DNA of 17,466 nt, from contig JAFDFO010000017.1 of assembly GCA_019309815.1 (NCBI GenBank), forward strand, positions 1-17,466, given 5' to 3'. The stretch is from Deltaproteobacteria bacterium. Lineage in GTDB: Bacteria; Desulfobacterota; Desulfobacteria; Desulfobacterales; C00003060. The notes beneath the pieces were generated by a model. The model was given only the letters and a program-made list of their open reading frames with translations. It did not search any database and was not told the origin of the DNA. Shown piece by piece: positions 7,204 to 13,745 of this stretch (position 1 is the stretch's first letter; each line of letters begins with the position of its first letter). The translations under genes were made by a program, and so were the position numbers.

Positions 7204-7806
7204 ATGGTCGAGGACAAAACCTCTTGTGATTTCAAGATGTTGGACCGGTTTTTTGATCGAGAACCGGAACCGGACGCGCTCGTCGCGATCAGTAGACACC
7301 TAGAACATTGCCAAACCTGCAGGGAGGAACTCCAGGGCAATCAATTTGTCTCTTCTCTTCTTAGGGCTGGCGTTGAAGAAGAACTCTCTCGAGCCAACTT
7401 ACAGGAAGTTGAAGAAAGGGTACTAACCCTAATCCGTGCCAAAGGTCCGTGGTGGGTTCAATTCAAGAATCTATGTCTGTCTAAGAAACTCTACGTGCCC
7501 GCTGCGGCTGTGGCCGCGATGCTTATCGTATTTCTTCTCGTTGCGAGGACTCCCGCACCCGTGTCCGGTCCGAGTGCGATCGTAGATTCCCTTCAAGGCA
7601 ACTTTGCGTCCGTCATGATATTGGAGACGCAGAAATCACGCCAAACAATTCTGTGGATTCATGAGGCAGCTGATTTGTGGGACAATGGCGGAGACCCAAC
7701 CGACCAAACCGGTTTGGGGCCCTTTTCCACCAAATACTGCCTGGTCTTTGAAAAGGGCCAGGTTGGTTGGTGGGAAGCCGTTATCGACTGTATAAATACC
7801 TGTTGA
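7204..7806 (+). CDS. Membrane-anchored zinc-finger anti-sigma factor
   Basis: From ATG 7204 the protein has 200 residues. The N-terminal cytoplasmic part carries the zinc-binding anti-sigma (ZAS/zf-HC2) signature C8-x23-H32-x3-C36-x2-C39 (HLEHCQTC), which in this family binds zinc and clamps the ECF sigma factor. One membrane helix follows at about 96-113 (VPAAAVAAMLIVFLLVA). The extracytoplasmic tail contains SLQGNFASVMILETQKS and a TILWIHE segment. It most likely sequesters the sigma factor encoded at 5816. I prefer ATG 7204 to the TTG six codons upstream because GAGGA (7190-7194) is placed 9 bases before the ATG. The cytochrome gene starts 19 bases after its stop, so the two are probably cotranscribed. 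The tail has two further cysteines, one as the final residue. Confidence 0.85.
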   Translation: MVEDKTSCDFKMLDRFFDREPEPDALVAISRHLEHCQTCREELQGNQFVSSLLRAGVEEELSRANLQEVEERVLTLIRAKGPWWVQFKNLCLSKKLYVPAAAVAAMLIVFLLVARTPAPVSGPSAIVDSLQGNFASVMILETQKSRQTILWIHEAADLWDNGGDPTDQTGLGPFSTKYCLVFEKGQVGWWEAVIDCINTC

Positions 7807-7825
7807 AAGGGGGTGAAAGGAACTT

Positions 7826-8269
7826 ATGAAGAAATCAATGCTGGTGTTATCGGTTGCAGCCTTGAGTGTGGTGTTTCTGTTTGCAGTGGTTACTGCCACC
7901 CAGCAGGCCGCTGACACCATGACCATGGAGTCAAAGCTTTTCCCGACGCACAAGAAGGGTCTGGTCACATTTACCCACAAGAAACACAATGTGGATTACA
8001 AGATTGCCTGTGCGGACTGTCACCATGTGTACACTGACGGCAAGAGCACGTGGAAAGAGGGTGATGAGGTCCAGAAGTGCGACGTGTGCCATACTGAGGC
8101 CAAGGCGCCTACCGGGGCAGATGCACCAAAGCTGAGCAAAAAGGAGAAGATCCAGAAGTACTACTACTCAGCCATCCATTCGAACTGTGCAGGATGCCAT
8201 AAGGATTTGAAGAAAGAAGCCAAGCCTACCGGTCCCACGACATGCAAGGAGTGCCATCCCGCCAAATAG
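7826..8269 (+). CDS. Tetraheme cytochrome c3 (class III), periplasmic
   Basis: A 147-residue precursor with a signal peptide (residues 1 to about 24, MKKSMLVLSVAALSVVFLFA). Four c-type heme sites are present: C62-A-D-C65-H66, C85-D-V-C88-H89, C121-A-G-C124-H125 and C140-K-E-C143-H144. Four extra histidines (H51, H54, H67, H118) sit where class III cytochromes place the second axial ligands, so all four hemes can be bis-His and low potential. In sulfate reducers this protein carries electrons between periplasmic hydrogenases or formate dehydrogenases and membrane complexes. AAAGGA lies a few bases before the ATG. Its close linkage with an anti-sigma gene suggests expression tied to the ECF pathway, which is inference. 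A strong terminator follows. Confidence 0.95.
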   Translation: MKKSMLVLSVAALSVVFLFAVVTATQQAADTMTMESKLFPTHKKGLVTFTHKKHNVDYKIACADCHHVYTDGKSTWKEGDEVQKCDVCHTEAKAPTGADAPKLSKKEKIQKYYYSAIHSNCAGCHKDLKKEAKPTGPTTCKECHPAK

Positions 8270-8275
8270 TAGATT

Positions 8276-8314
8276 CAGGGGACGTCCACGAGATTCCGGA
8301 CGTCCCCTGTTTTT
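8276..8314 (+). terminator. Rho-independent terminator after cytochrome c3
   Basis: Perfect 12-bp arms CAGGGGACGTCC (8276-8287) and GGACGTCCCCTG (8298-8309) around a 10-base loop are followed by five T residues (8310-8314). It ends the sigma-to-cytochrome transcript seven bases after the cytochrome stop. Confidence 0.9.
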
Positions 8315-8440
8315 CCAGATTCATCGGCAAGACAATTCTAAGATTATCAAAATGAAGCGCATAGTGTTGCGTCTCAGAAGTTACTTGCAAAAGTCAAAGG
8401 AAACATGATCTCTGCGGCGAGCCGTTAAGGCGTTAAATTC

Positions 8441-8586
8441 GAAGCACGAATATCGAAATCCGAAACAATTTCGAATGACCAAAATTCAAATGACCGAAAC
8501 ATTTCACTGTTTAAAACATTAGAGAATTGCGGCTTGCGCCTTGAGAACATTACGGATTTTGGTCATTGTTTCGCATTTCGTGCTTC
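8441..8586. repeat. Long imperfect inverted repeat built from CGAA/TTCG-rich words
   Basis: The left arm 8441-8485 and right arm 8557-8586 share, in inverted order, the blocks GAAGCACGAA, GAAACAAT and ATGACCAAAAT; the left arm has two short insertions between blocks. Further near-copies of AAATCCGAAA and CGGATTTCGG lie inside the left arm and just outside the right arm (to about 8600). The two arms could fold into a long stem with a roughly 70-base loop. Such intergenic elements look like dispersed, non-coding, MITE-like or palindromic repeats, but only one copy is in view. Confidence 0.65.
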
Positions 8587-8665
8587 GGATTTCGGATTTA
8601 TGATATCGTCTCTGACGGTCCTGTGCAATCCTGGAAGTTATGCACGTTATTTATGAAACGCAACG

Positions 8666-11600
8666 CTAGGGCCCCCTCACGGCCCTTACCGACCCACATC
8701 CGACATCCGCCTCAATCTTTGCCGAGCTCGACCCGCCTCTCTTGTCGGTGAAGACAACCGGAACCATTCGCCCGCTGCGCGGACCGGAGGTCCAGTACCA
8801 CTCCCCATCCGTGGCCGTTGGCAGAAAGGGCTTATTCTTATAGACAAGCTGAACTTCCGCTTCGGAAGGTAATCGCCAATCCGTATAACCACCGTAATTG
8901 AGTCTTCTCACATACTGCGCGGTGGATTCATGCTTAAAGCATTTCTGTAGATCGAGGTAGGAGTCAAAAGCACACCACATCAGATGGGTCCTCTTGTCGG
9001 TGATTATCCCGTTACGATATGTGAAGGCATTGCCGGTTTGTGCAGCCAGACGACGTATTTTCCCCTCTTCAACTTGAAACCTTCTTAGCTTGCGCAACCT
9101 GGTTTGAGCATATTGGGAATACTTGCCTGATGGATTCTGGTTAACGTAGCTGGTTAGTTTCTTTATCCTATCAGGCATACTAATACTTTGATTATCAGCA
9201 TAACTGGCAATGCGCTTCCATGCGGCCTTGCCGAGCTCGCCTTCCAAGCCCTTGAGTTTTTCTTCTGCATCGCTCAGGTGTTTTCCGGTAGCATTCTTCT
9301 CCATAAAAGCTTCGAGAAGCGCTACCTTTCGTTCCGGGGGGATTTTCGAATTATCATAGGCCAAAACGACCCCCTCCCACATCACGTCGTCCCGCCGCTC
9401 CTCAAGTTCCTTTATTTTGTCTGTTGCCTCTTTAGAATGTTCTCCTGACGGGTTTTGTGCCACGTACTTTTTCAATCTGCTGATTCTTTGGTCAAGCTTG
9501 TTCTTTTCAGACACAACGTAGGCTATTGTTTCGTCCCAGTCCTTTTCAGCACGGATTTTCTCATCTAGTGCGGCAACCCTTTTTCGTATTTCCGTTTCCA
9601 GCGACGAATCGGGGTGATCCTTCAAGTAGGATAGATACACCTGCTTGACAGCCTCGTCGTCTGTACCCTTAGCCTCTACCTCGGCGATCAAGCCAGCCAA
9701 GAGCTCGTCTTCGGTACGGTTTTTTTGACATTCGGCACGCAATATCTTTACTTCGTCTGCCCACTGAGACTTTGCAAGGTTCTTGTCAAACTCGTCACAT
9801 GTCTCTACACAGTTCAGCCAGTTCCCATTCGCTTTGAGGTGCGTAATCTCCTGTTTGAACTGCTCGTAATACGCCCCGCTAGTTTGCTGCATCAACTCAT
9901 TAACTTCCTCCCGGTGTTTTCCTTCGGGATGCTTGTCGAGATATGACCTGTATGTACTGACCCTCGTCTTGGGATCGCTTTTTGAAAGAGACACAGCTGC
10001 CCCGTAGTCGTTCTCGTCCATCAAGTCACGGATCTCACTGATATTCCGATTGAGTTCATTTGCATGAATCGTGTCGGGGTGCTGAGAGAGAAACTCCTGG
10101 TAAATGGCTTCAGCCTTTTCATAGTCTTTCTTTTCCAGCATCATGCCGGCATCGCGTTTGGCTGTTTCAAGATTATGTTCTTCAATGTTGGCATTTATAC
10201 CGTTGATGCGGTTTTGTGCATCCTTTGTATGTTTGTTTGCCTTATTTGAGAGCACGTAAACCTTCAGAAGTTCAACCTTGCCTTCATCAAATGGTACGTT
10301 CTCAACTTCCTGCAAAAAGGATTGATACTCCGAGTTGAGGCGCCTCTGTTCAAAGACATAGAAGCCAGCGGCTGTAACCAGAATCAAGGCGACACCTGCG
10401 GCAAGAATTGCCGCAATAAGTTTCTTCTTCTTGCGTTGCTTTGCCGACAGATGATGACTGGCCGTTTCAATCAGTTCTTCTGCCTTAGAAGCCCACCTGG
10501 GGTCCATCGAAAGGGCGTGCTTGGCATCTATTATGGCGGGACCATATTGACCCTGAGCGAACTTCCGTTGAGCGGATTCCATGTCCTGTTTGGCTTTATC
10601 CATATTGGATTTTGTTTGTTTCAGTAGTGTAAGTGCGTCGGGGTGGTCCTGGACCATTTGCAGGGCCTTACTGAAGTACTTGCAAGCGCCCTCCGGGTTA
10701 CCTTTGGCCTCGATTTCCTCCCTCCCCCGGGCAACAACAACATCTGCTTCACTCAGTTTCTCAGACGCCTTGCTTTCTATGTTAGCGAGTGTCTGGTTTT
10801 CAAATCCGAGTTCTTCCAGTTTCTTGCATTCTGCGACAATTCCATGGAAACATCTTGATTTTGCAAACTCTTTTATATGGCCCATATGCTCCTTGATTTT
10901 CTCCACTTTCTCCAAGTTCTTTGTGAGAATGGGGACGTCAGGGAGGTCACGAAGAGCATTTTTGAGAACCTTCTCAGCCTGACCAATGTTGCCTTGGTTC
11001 ATAGCTGCGTCGATTTCAGAGCGATAGGCTTCCACCTTCTCTCTGCCTTCACTGCAAAGGCCATCGGCGCAAGCCAGGCAAACGGTGTTGTCGCAGTGCT
11101 TGCAAGGGGCCAGGCAATCGTCACAGGTAGGGTGATCATTGCTGCAGACGCCACTTGGATTTGGCTCCAGGCAATAGGTACAAAGTGCTTCGGGTCGGGC
11201 TTCACCTTCCGGCTCGGCCACATCACGTGCAAAGAAGTCGGTAGAATCCAAGGGGAATGCTGACTCGTTTTCCTTGGCCCATTTGGCGGCCTCTTCATTC
11301 AGTGGGGAGCCCAGGTCGTAGTCTTGATAGGAGATCATGCGCCCTACCTGTTTGACGACATCGAGGACCGTTTTGCTCGGCGACCATGAGCCCTCATCTG
11401 CAATCCATAACTCCGATGCGCTTATGTTTGGATGAAAGATCCCCGTCTGTGACTTGCAATAGGGAGGATCTGTTGGATATTCCCTGAAGAGGGTTATTTC
11501 GATTTCATGGTGTGTGGTGTAAGAGGTTTCACCCGTAGATGGGTCAAACGTTGCCCCTTTGAATTTGTATACAATTGTGTACTGGTTTGGGGGATCGCCC

Positions 11601-11695
11601 TTGGTTTCAAGAAGTTCGACGAAATCATTCCCTTCGAGGGCGGCGACGAGGCGTTCGTGGTCGTTCTTCAGGCGTTTCTTACGTTGATCTGACAT
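8666..11695 (-). CDS. Transmembrane UBC (E2)-like / zinc-cluster / TPR-like / DUF1566 (Lcl_C) multidomain protein
   Basis: A 1009-residue protein. Residues about 8-145 match the ubiquitin-conjugating E2 fold: YPTDPP, exactly nine residues to H88-P89-N90, then W104-S-P and SPLNEEAAKWAKEN. The usual active-site cysteine after HPN is missing (LWIADEG there), so an inactive, UEV-like binding domain is likely. Residues 172-214 carry ten cysteines (172, 175, 184, 191, 194, 198, 201, 206, 209, 214), probably binding two or more zinc ions. Helical TPR-like sequence spans 215-415. KKKK precedes one membrane helix at 426-447, putting the E2-like part in the cytoplasm. Outside, residues about 475-870 form some eight units of about 53 residues. 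Residues 895-1009 are a DUF1566/Lcl_C domain (YTDWRLPS, EWYWTS, VRAVRG). GGGGAG precedes the ATG. The gene is monocistronic and no ubiquitin-pathway gene is nearby. Function unknown. Confidence 0.85.
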   Translation of the reverse strand: MSDQRKKRLKNDHERLVAALEGNDFVELLETKGDPPNQYTIVYKFKGATFDPSTGETSYTTHHEIEITLFREYPTDPPYCKSQTGIFHPNISASELWIADEGSWSPSKTVLDVVKQVGRMISYQDYDLGSPLNEEAAKWAKENESAFPLDSTDFFARDVAEPEGEARPEALCTYCLEPNPSGVCSNDHPTCDDCLAPCKHCDNTVCLACADGLCSEGREKVEAYRSEIDAAMNQGNIGQAEKVLKNALRDLPDVPILTKNLEKVEKIKEHMGHIKEFAKSRCFHGIVAECKKLEELGFENQTLANIESKASEKLSEADVVVARGREEIEAKGNPEGACKYFSKALQMVQDHPDALTLLKQTKSNMDKAKQDMESAQRKFAQGQYGPAIIDAKHALSMDPRWASKAEELIETASHHLSAKQRKKKKLIAAILAAGVALILVTAAGFYVFEQRRLNSEYQSFLQEVENVPFDEGKVELLKVYVLSNKANKHTKDAQNRINGINANIEEHNLETAKRDAGMMLEKKDYEKAEAIYQEFLSQHPDTIHANELNRNISEIRDLMDENDYGAAVSLSKSDPKTRVSTYRSYLDKHPEGKHREEVNELMQQTSGAYYEQFKQEITHLKANGNWLNCVETCDEFDKNLAKSQWADEVKILRAECQKNRTEDELLAGLIAEVEAKGTDDEAVKQVYLSYLKDHPDSSLETEIRKRVAALDEKIRAEKDWDETIAYVVSEKNKLDQRISRLKKYVAQNPSGEHSKEATDKIKELEERRDDVMWEGVVLAYDNSKIPPERKVALLEAFMEKNATGKHLSDAEEKLKGLEGELGKAAWKRIASYADNQSISMPDRIKKLTSYVNQNPSGKYSQYAQTRLRKLRRFQVEEGKIRRLAAQTGNAFTYRNGIITDKRTHLMWCAFDSYLDLQKCFKHESTAQYVRRLNYGGYTDWRLPSEAEVQLVYKNKPFLPTATDGEWYWTSGPRSGRMVPVVFTDKRGGSSSAKIEADVGCGSVRAVRGP

Positions 11696-11895
11696 GATCT
11701 CCCCTATGTTTTGTTTGTCCAGCCCCGTGTTTCAGTAGCAAGGGCCATATCAACATAATGAGAATTGGGATTAGTATATTCGCTCTTGATATCTTCTTCC
11801 TGTTGTCAAAAGCGAAGGCCTGACCTCCCACTACCCTTATAGTTTACATAACTGACCTTTTTTTTGCAAGTACCTGTTTTACCAGCCTCCTGCCG

Positions 11896-12117
11896 TCATG
11901 CTTTCCGCCGGCCATACAGGTCTGTGCGTTTTTCCTCCAGCAGTTTCAAGTCAGTAATCTTCCAGGTTCCGTCAACAACGGGCTCGACTTGGAATTGGAG
12001 GTCTATCGGATCGTGAAGAGGAAGGCTGCGATCAATGTGAGACACATGGTCAAAAGTTCCATGATCGCCCTCAAGGCTGTTGACAAATCCGCCATTTCTG
12101 ATAAATGAAGGCCACAT
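11896..12117 (-). pseudogene. Possible remnant of a small minus-strand gene
   Basis: An open frame of about 73 residues ending IDLQFQVEPVVDGTWK, then ITDLKLLEEKR and a basic tail. That part reads like the C-terminal strand and helix of a real exported or DUF-type protein. Upstream, the frame soon meets a stop. A neighbouring minus frame contains MADLIADVAFIYQKW and then stops, so a frameshifted remnant of a longer gene is conceivable. There is no visible ribosome-binding site, and the frame overlaps the candidate promoter of the antiporter leader. I do not recognise a family; this may equally be a chance frame. Confidence 0.25.
12080..12105 (+). promoter_or_regulatory. Candidate promoter of the antiporter leader
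   Basis: A perfect TTGACA (12080-12085) precedes TGATAAA-type sequence; the best -10 (GATAAA, 12100-12105) leaves a spacer of only 14 bases. The perfect -35 and the position upstream of the hairpins favour it, the short spacer counts against it. Confidence 0.3.
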
Positions 12118-12142
12118 CGGCAATGAGGTCTGCCATTAACCG

Positions 12143-12242
12143 CCCTCTCTTTGAGGGATGATGACTTCTACCCTGGCTGCAGGATAGGAGTCTCGAGATC
12201 GACACAGAAACCCTGCCTGGAGAAACCGGGCAGGGTTTTTTT
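12143..12242 (+). ncRNA. Structured 5' leader of the antiporter gene: candidate riboswitch or attenuator
   Basis: Three hairpins lie in series just before the antiporter. The first is CCCTC/GAGGG (12143-12147 with 12153-12157). The second is GACTTCTA with TAGGAGTC (12163-12170, 12185-12192; one G-T pair), extended after one C/A mismatch by CCTG/CAGG around a GCTG loop. The third is an intrinsic terminator at 12208-12242. ACCCTG occurs both in hairpin 2 (12170-12175) and in the terminator's left arm, so the terminator's right arm has an alternative partner upstream. No gene on the plus strand lies upstream to need this terminator, so it most likely controls the antiporter. Ion-sensing riboswitches of the Na+ (DUF1646) and Li+ (nhaA-I, nhaA-II) classes precede such genes, but I cannot match this leader to a known consensus from memory. 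Confidence 0.55.
12208..12242 (+). terminator. Intrinsic terminator immediately upstream of the antiporter start
   Basis: Left arm AAACCCTGCCTGG (12208-12220) pairs with CCGGGCAGGGTTT (12226-12238) over 13 bp, with a single T-G pair, closing a five-base AGAAA loop. Seven T residues follow (12236-12242). The antiporter ribosome-binding site (GGAGGAG) begins two bases after the T run and its ATG 12 bases after it. Confidence 0.85.
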
Positions 12243-12254
12243 CTGGAGGAGTAT

Positions 12255-13745
12255 ATGGCTTTTGGTATTGCAGTCATTATCGTCCTGGGTCTGAGTGCAG
12301 ACTACCTTTTCAGGTGCATGAAACTGCCCGGTCTCGTGGGCATGCTCATCGTTGGAGTCATTGTCGGACCTTACGTCCTCGAGTTGATCTCTCCGGAAAT
12401 GATGGGCGTTTCCGCAGATTTCCGCAAGATCGCCCTGATCGTCATCCTACTTCGCGCAGGCCTTGAGCTCCGCCGAGACACCCTTAACCGGGTCGGCCGA
12501 CCAACGCTGATAATGAGTGTGGTTCCGGCGGTGTTCGAAATTCTCGGCGTCATGTGGATCGCACCAAAACTCCTGGGTATAACTTATCTTGAAGCTGCCA
12601 TTCTTGGGGCGATACTCGGCGCTGTTTCTCCTGCCGTGGTGGTTCCCCTCATGATTGACTTCATGGACCGCGGCAGAGGGAGCAAGAAAGGGATTCCCAC
12701 GCTCGTTTTAGGGGCTTCATCCCTGGACGACGTTTTTGTCATTATTCTTTTTACGGTTTTTCTCGGCATGTATGGCGGCGGAGAAGTCAATCTCTGGGCT
12801 AAAATAGCCGAGATTCCACTTTCAATCATTCTTGGGATCATTGTGGGACTCATCCCGGGTTATTTATTGCTTCGTCTTTTCCAAAAACATGATTGGCGTC
12901 CTCCAAAGCGGACAATCATGGTCATGGGGGTAGCTATCTTCCTGACCTGGCTGGAGGATGTGTCCAGGCAATGGGTTCCTTTTGCAAGCCTGCTGAGCGT
13001 CATGGCCATTGGTTTCATCATTCTGGAAAAATCCGAGGCCATAGCTCACATTATTTCTCAGAAACTAAAGAAGCTGTGGATCTTTGCCGAGCTTCTCCTC
13101 TTTGTCCTCGTGGGTGCCCAAGTGAACATTGATGTGGCCTGGAAGGCGGGATTGGCAGGCACCGTGGTCATCCTGGTGGGTCTTTTCTTTCGAAGCATAG
13201 GAACATACATTTCTCTTTTCGGAACGCCTCTTGACTGGAGGGAAAAACTCTTCTGTGTGGTAGCGTACATCCCGAAAGCCACGGTTCAAGCCGCCATCGG
13301 CGCTGTTCCCCTGGCTGCGGGGGTCGTTTCCGGGGAGATCATCCTGGCCGTGGCCGTTCTGTCCATACTCTTAACTGCACCACTCGGGGCGATTGGCATT
13401 GCCGTGCTTGGGGAAAGGATATTAGACCGCGGCTCCCGCTCGGAATACACTTTCAAGGAGCTGAGGCGTAGACTTGGAATTCCGCACGTTGGTGAAAGGG
13501 TGCGAAGTAAACAGTACGGTACAGTTTGGAAGGTCATCGAGCAAAAAGAAATGTGGGTTCCTGATAATGCCAATCCGCGTAGCCCTGATAAAGCCGGGCC
13601 ACCGCAACTGACCCCGGCTATCTACGTTCGGTACTGGCGCGAGGACACCAGTCCCGGGCCTGGAAGAGGAAAAACACGGTCATGCCGATACACGCCGGAC
13701 GACCCATCGTTTCCTGCCCACTGGGAGGTGCTCTATGACTGGTAA
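12255..13745 (+). CDS. Monovalent cation:proton antiporter (Na+/H+ exchanger family) with C-terminal cytosolic extension
   Basis: A 496-residue inner-membrane protein. Residues 1 to about 385 contain some 11-13 hydrophobic helices typical of the Na_H_Exchanger (CPA) superfamily. Family landmarks include LPGLVGMLIVGVIVGP in helix 2, the ALIVILLRAGLEL helix, GAILGAVSPAVVVP and the GASSLDDVFVI helix with adjacent acids D158-D159, the usual ion and proton site. The inferred role is exchange of Na+ (or K+/Li+) for protons in pH or salt homeostasis. The last 105 residues are hydrophilic and include GERVRSKQYGTVWKVIEQ, a small beta-barrel or SH3-like segment, and end in a Trp/Pro-rich tail; this is probably a cytosolic regulatory domain. 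The start has an excellent GGAGGAG site. Expression is probably gated by the leader terminator. Confidence 0.88.
   Translation: MAFGIAVIIVLGLSADYLFRCMKLPGLVGMLIVGVIVGPYVLELISPEMMGVSADFRKIALIVILLRAGLELRRDTLNRVGRPTLIMSVVPAVFEILGVMWIAPKLLGITYLEAAILGAILGAVSPAVVVPLMIDFMDRGRGSKKGIPTLVLGASSLDDVFVIILFTVFLGMYGGGEVNLWAKIAEIPLSIILGIIVGLIPGYLLLRLFQKHDWRPPKRTIMVMGVAIFLTWLEDVSRQWVPFASLLSVMAIGFIILEKSEAIAHIISQKLKKLWIFAELLLFVLVGAQVNIDVAWKAGLAGTVVILVGLFFRSIGTYISLFGTPLDWREKLFCVVAYIPKATVQAAIGAVPLAAGVVSGEIILAVAVLSILLTAPLGAIGIAVLGERILDRGSRSEYTFKELRRRLGIPHVGERVRSKQYGTVWKVIEQKEMWVPDNANPRSPDKAGPPQLTPAIYVRYWREDTSPGPGRGKTRSCRYTPDDPSFPAHWEVLYDW

Larger units (their letters stand above)
8270..8665. other. Gene-free region between convergent cytochrome and UBC-like genes
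   Basis: About 396 bases without a supported gene. It holds the cytochrome terminator at its left end and a long imperfect inverted repeat at 8441-8586. No good terminator for the minus-strand UBC-like gene was found here, though the inverted repeat could serve as one in a folded transcript. Confidence 0.6.
11696..12254. other. Gene-poor region between UBC-like gene and antiporter
   Basis: About 560 bases. The left 200 bases should hold the promoter of the minus-strand UBC-like gene. There TATACT (11778-11773) and TTGACA (11809-11804) can be seen on the minus strand, but 25 bases apart, too far for one sigma-70 promoter. The centre holds a doubtful minus-strand frame (11896-12117). The right part holds the structured leader of the antiporter gene (12143-12242). 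Confidence 0.5.

Noticed and set aside
9188..11692. Several plus-strand frames opposite the UBC-like gene, up to 133 codons.
   Set aside because: They are antisense shadows, Phe/Leu-rich because they are opposite Lys/Glu-rich helices, with no ribosome-binding sites or coherent motifs.
8666..11695. The UBC-like protein as part of a bacterial ubiquitin-like antiviral operon (with E1, JAB protease, or CBASS genes).
   Set aside because: No such genes lie within reach on either side; the neighbours are a cytochrome and an antiporter, and the catalytic cysteine is missing.
11773..11809. TTGACA and TATACT on the minus strand before the UBC-like gene as a sigma-70 promoter.
   Set aside because: The spacing is 25 bases, well outside the usual 16-18; the two hexamers may belong to different promoters or be chance.
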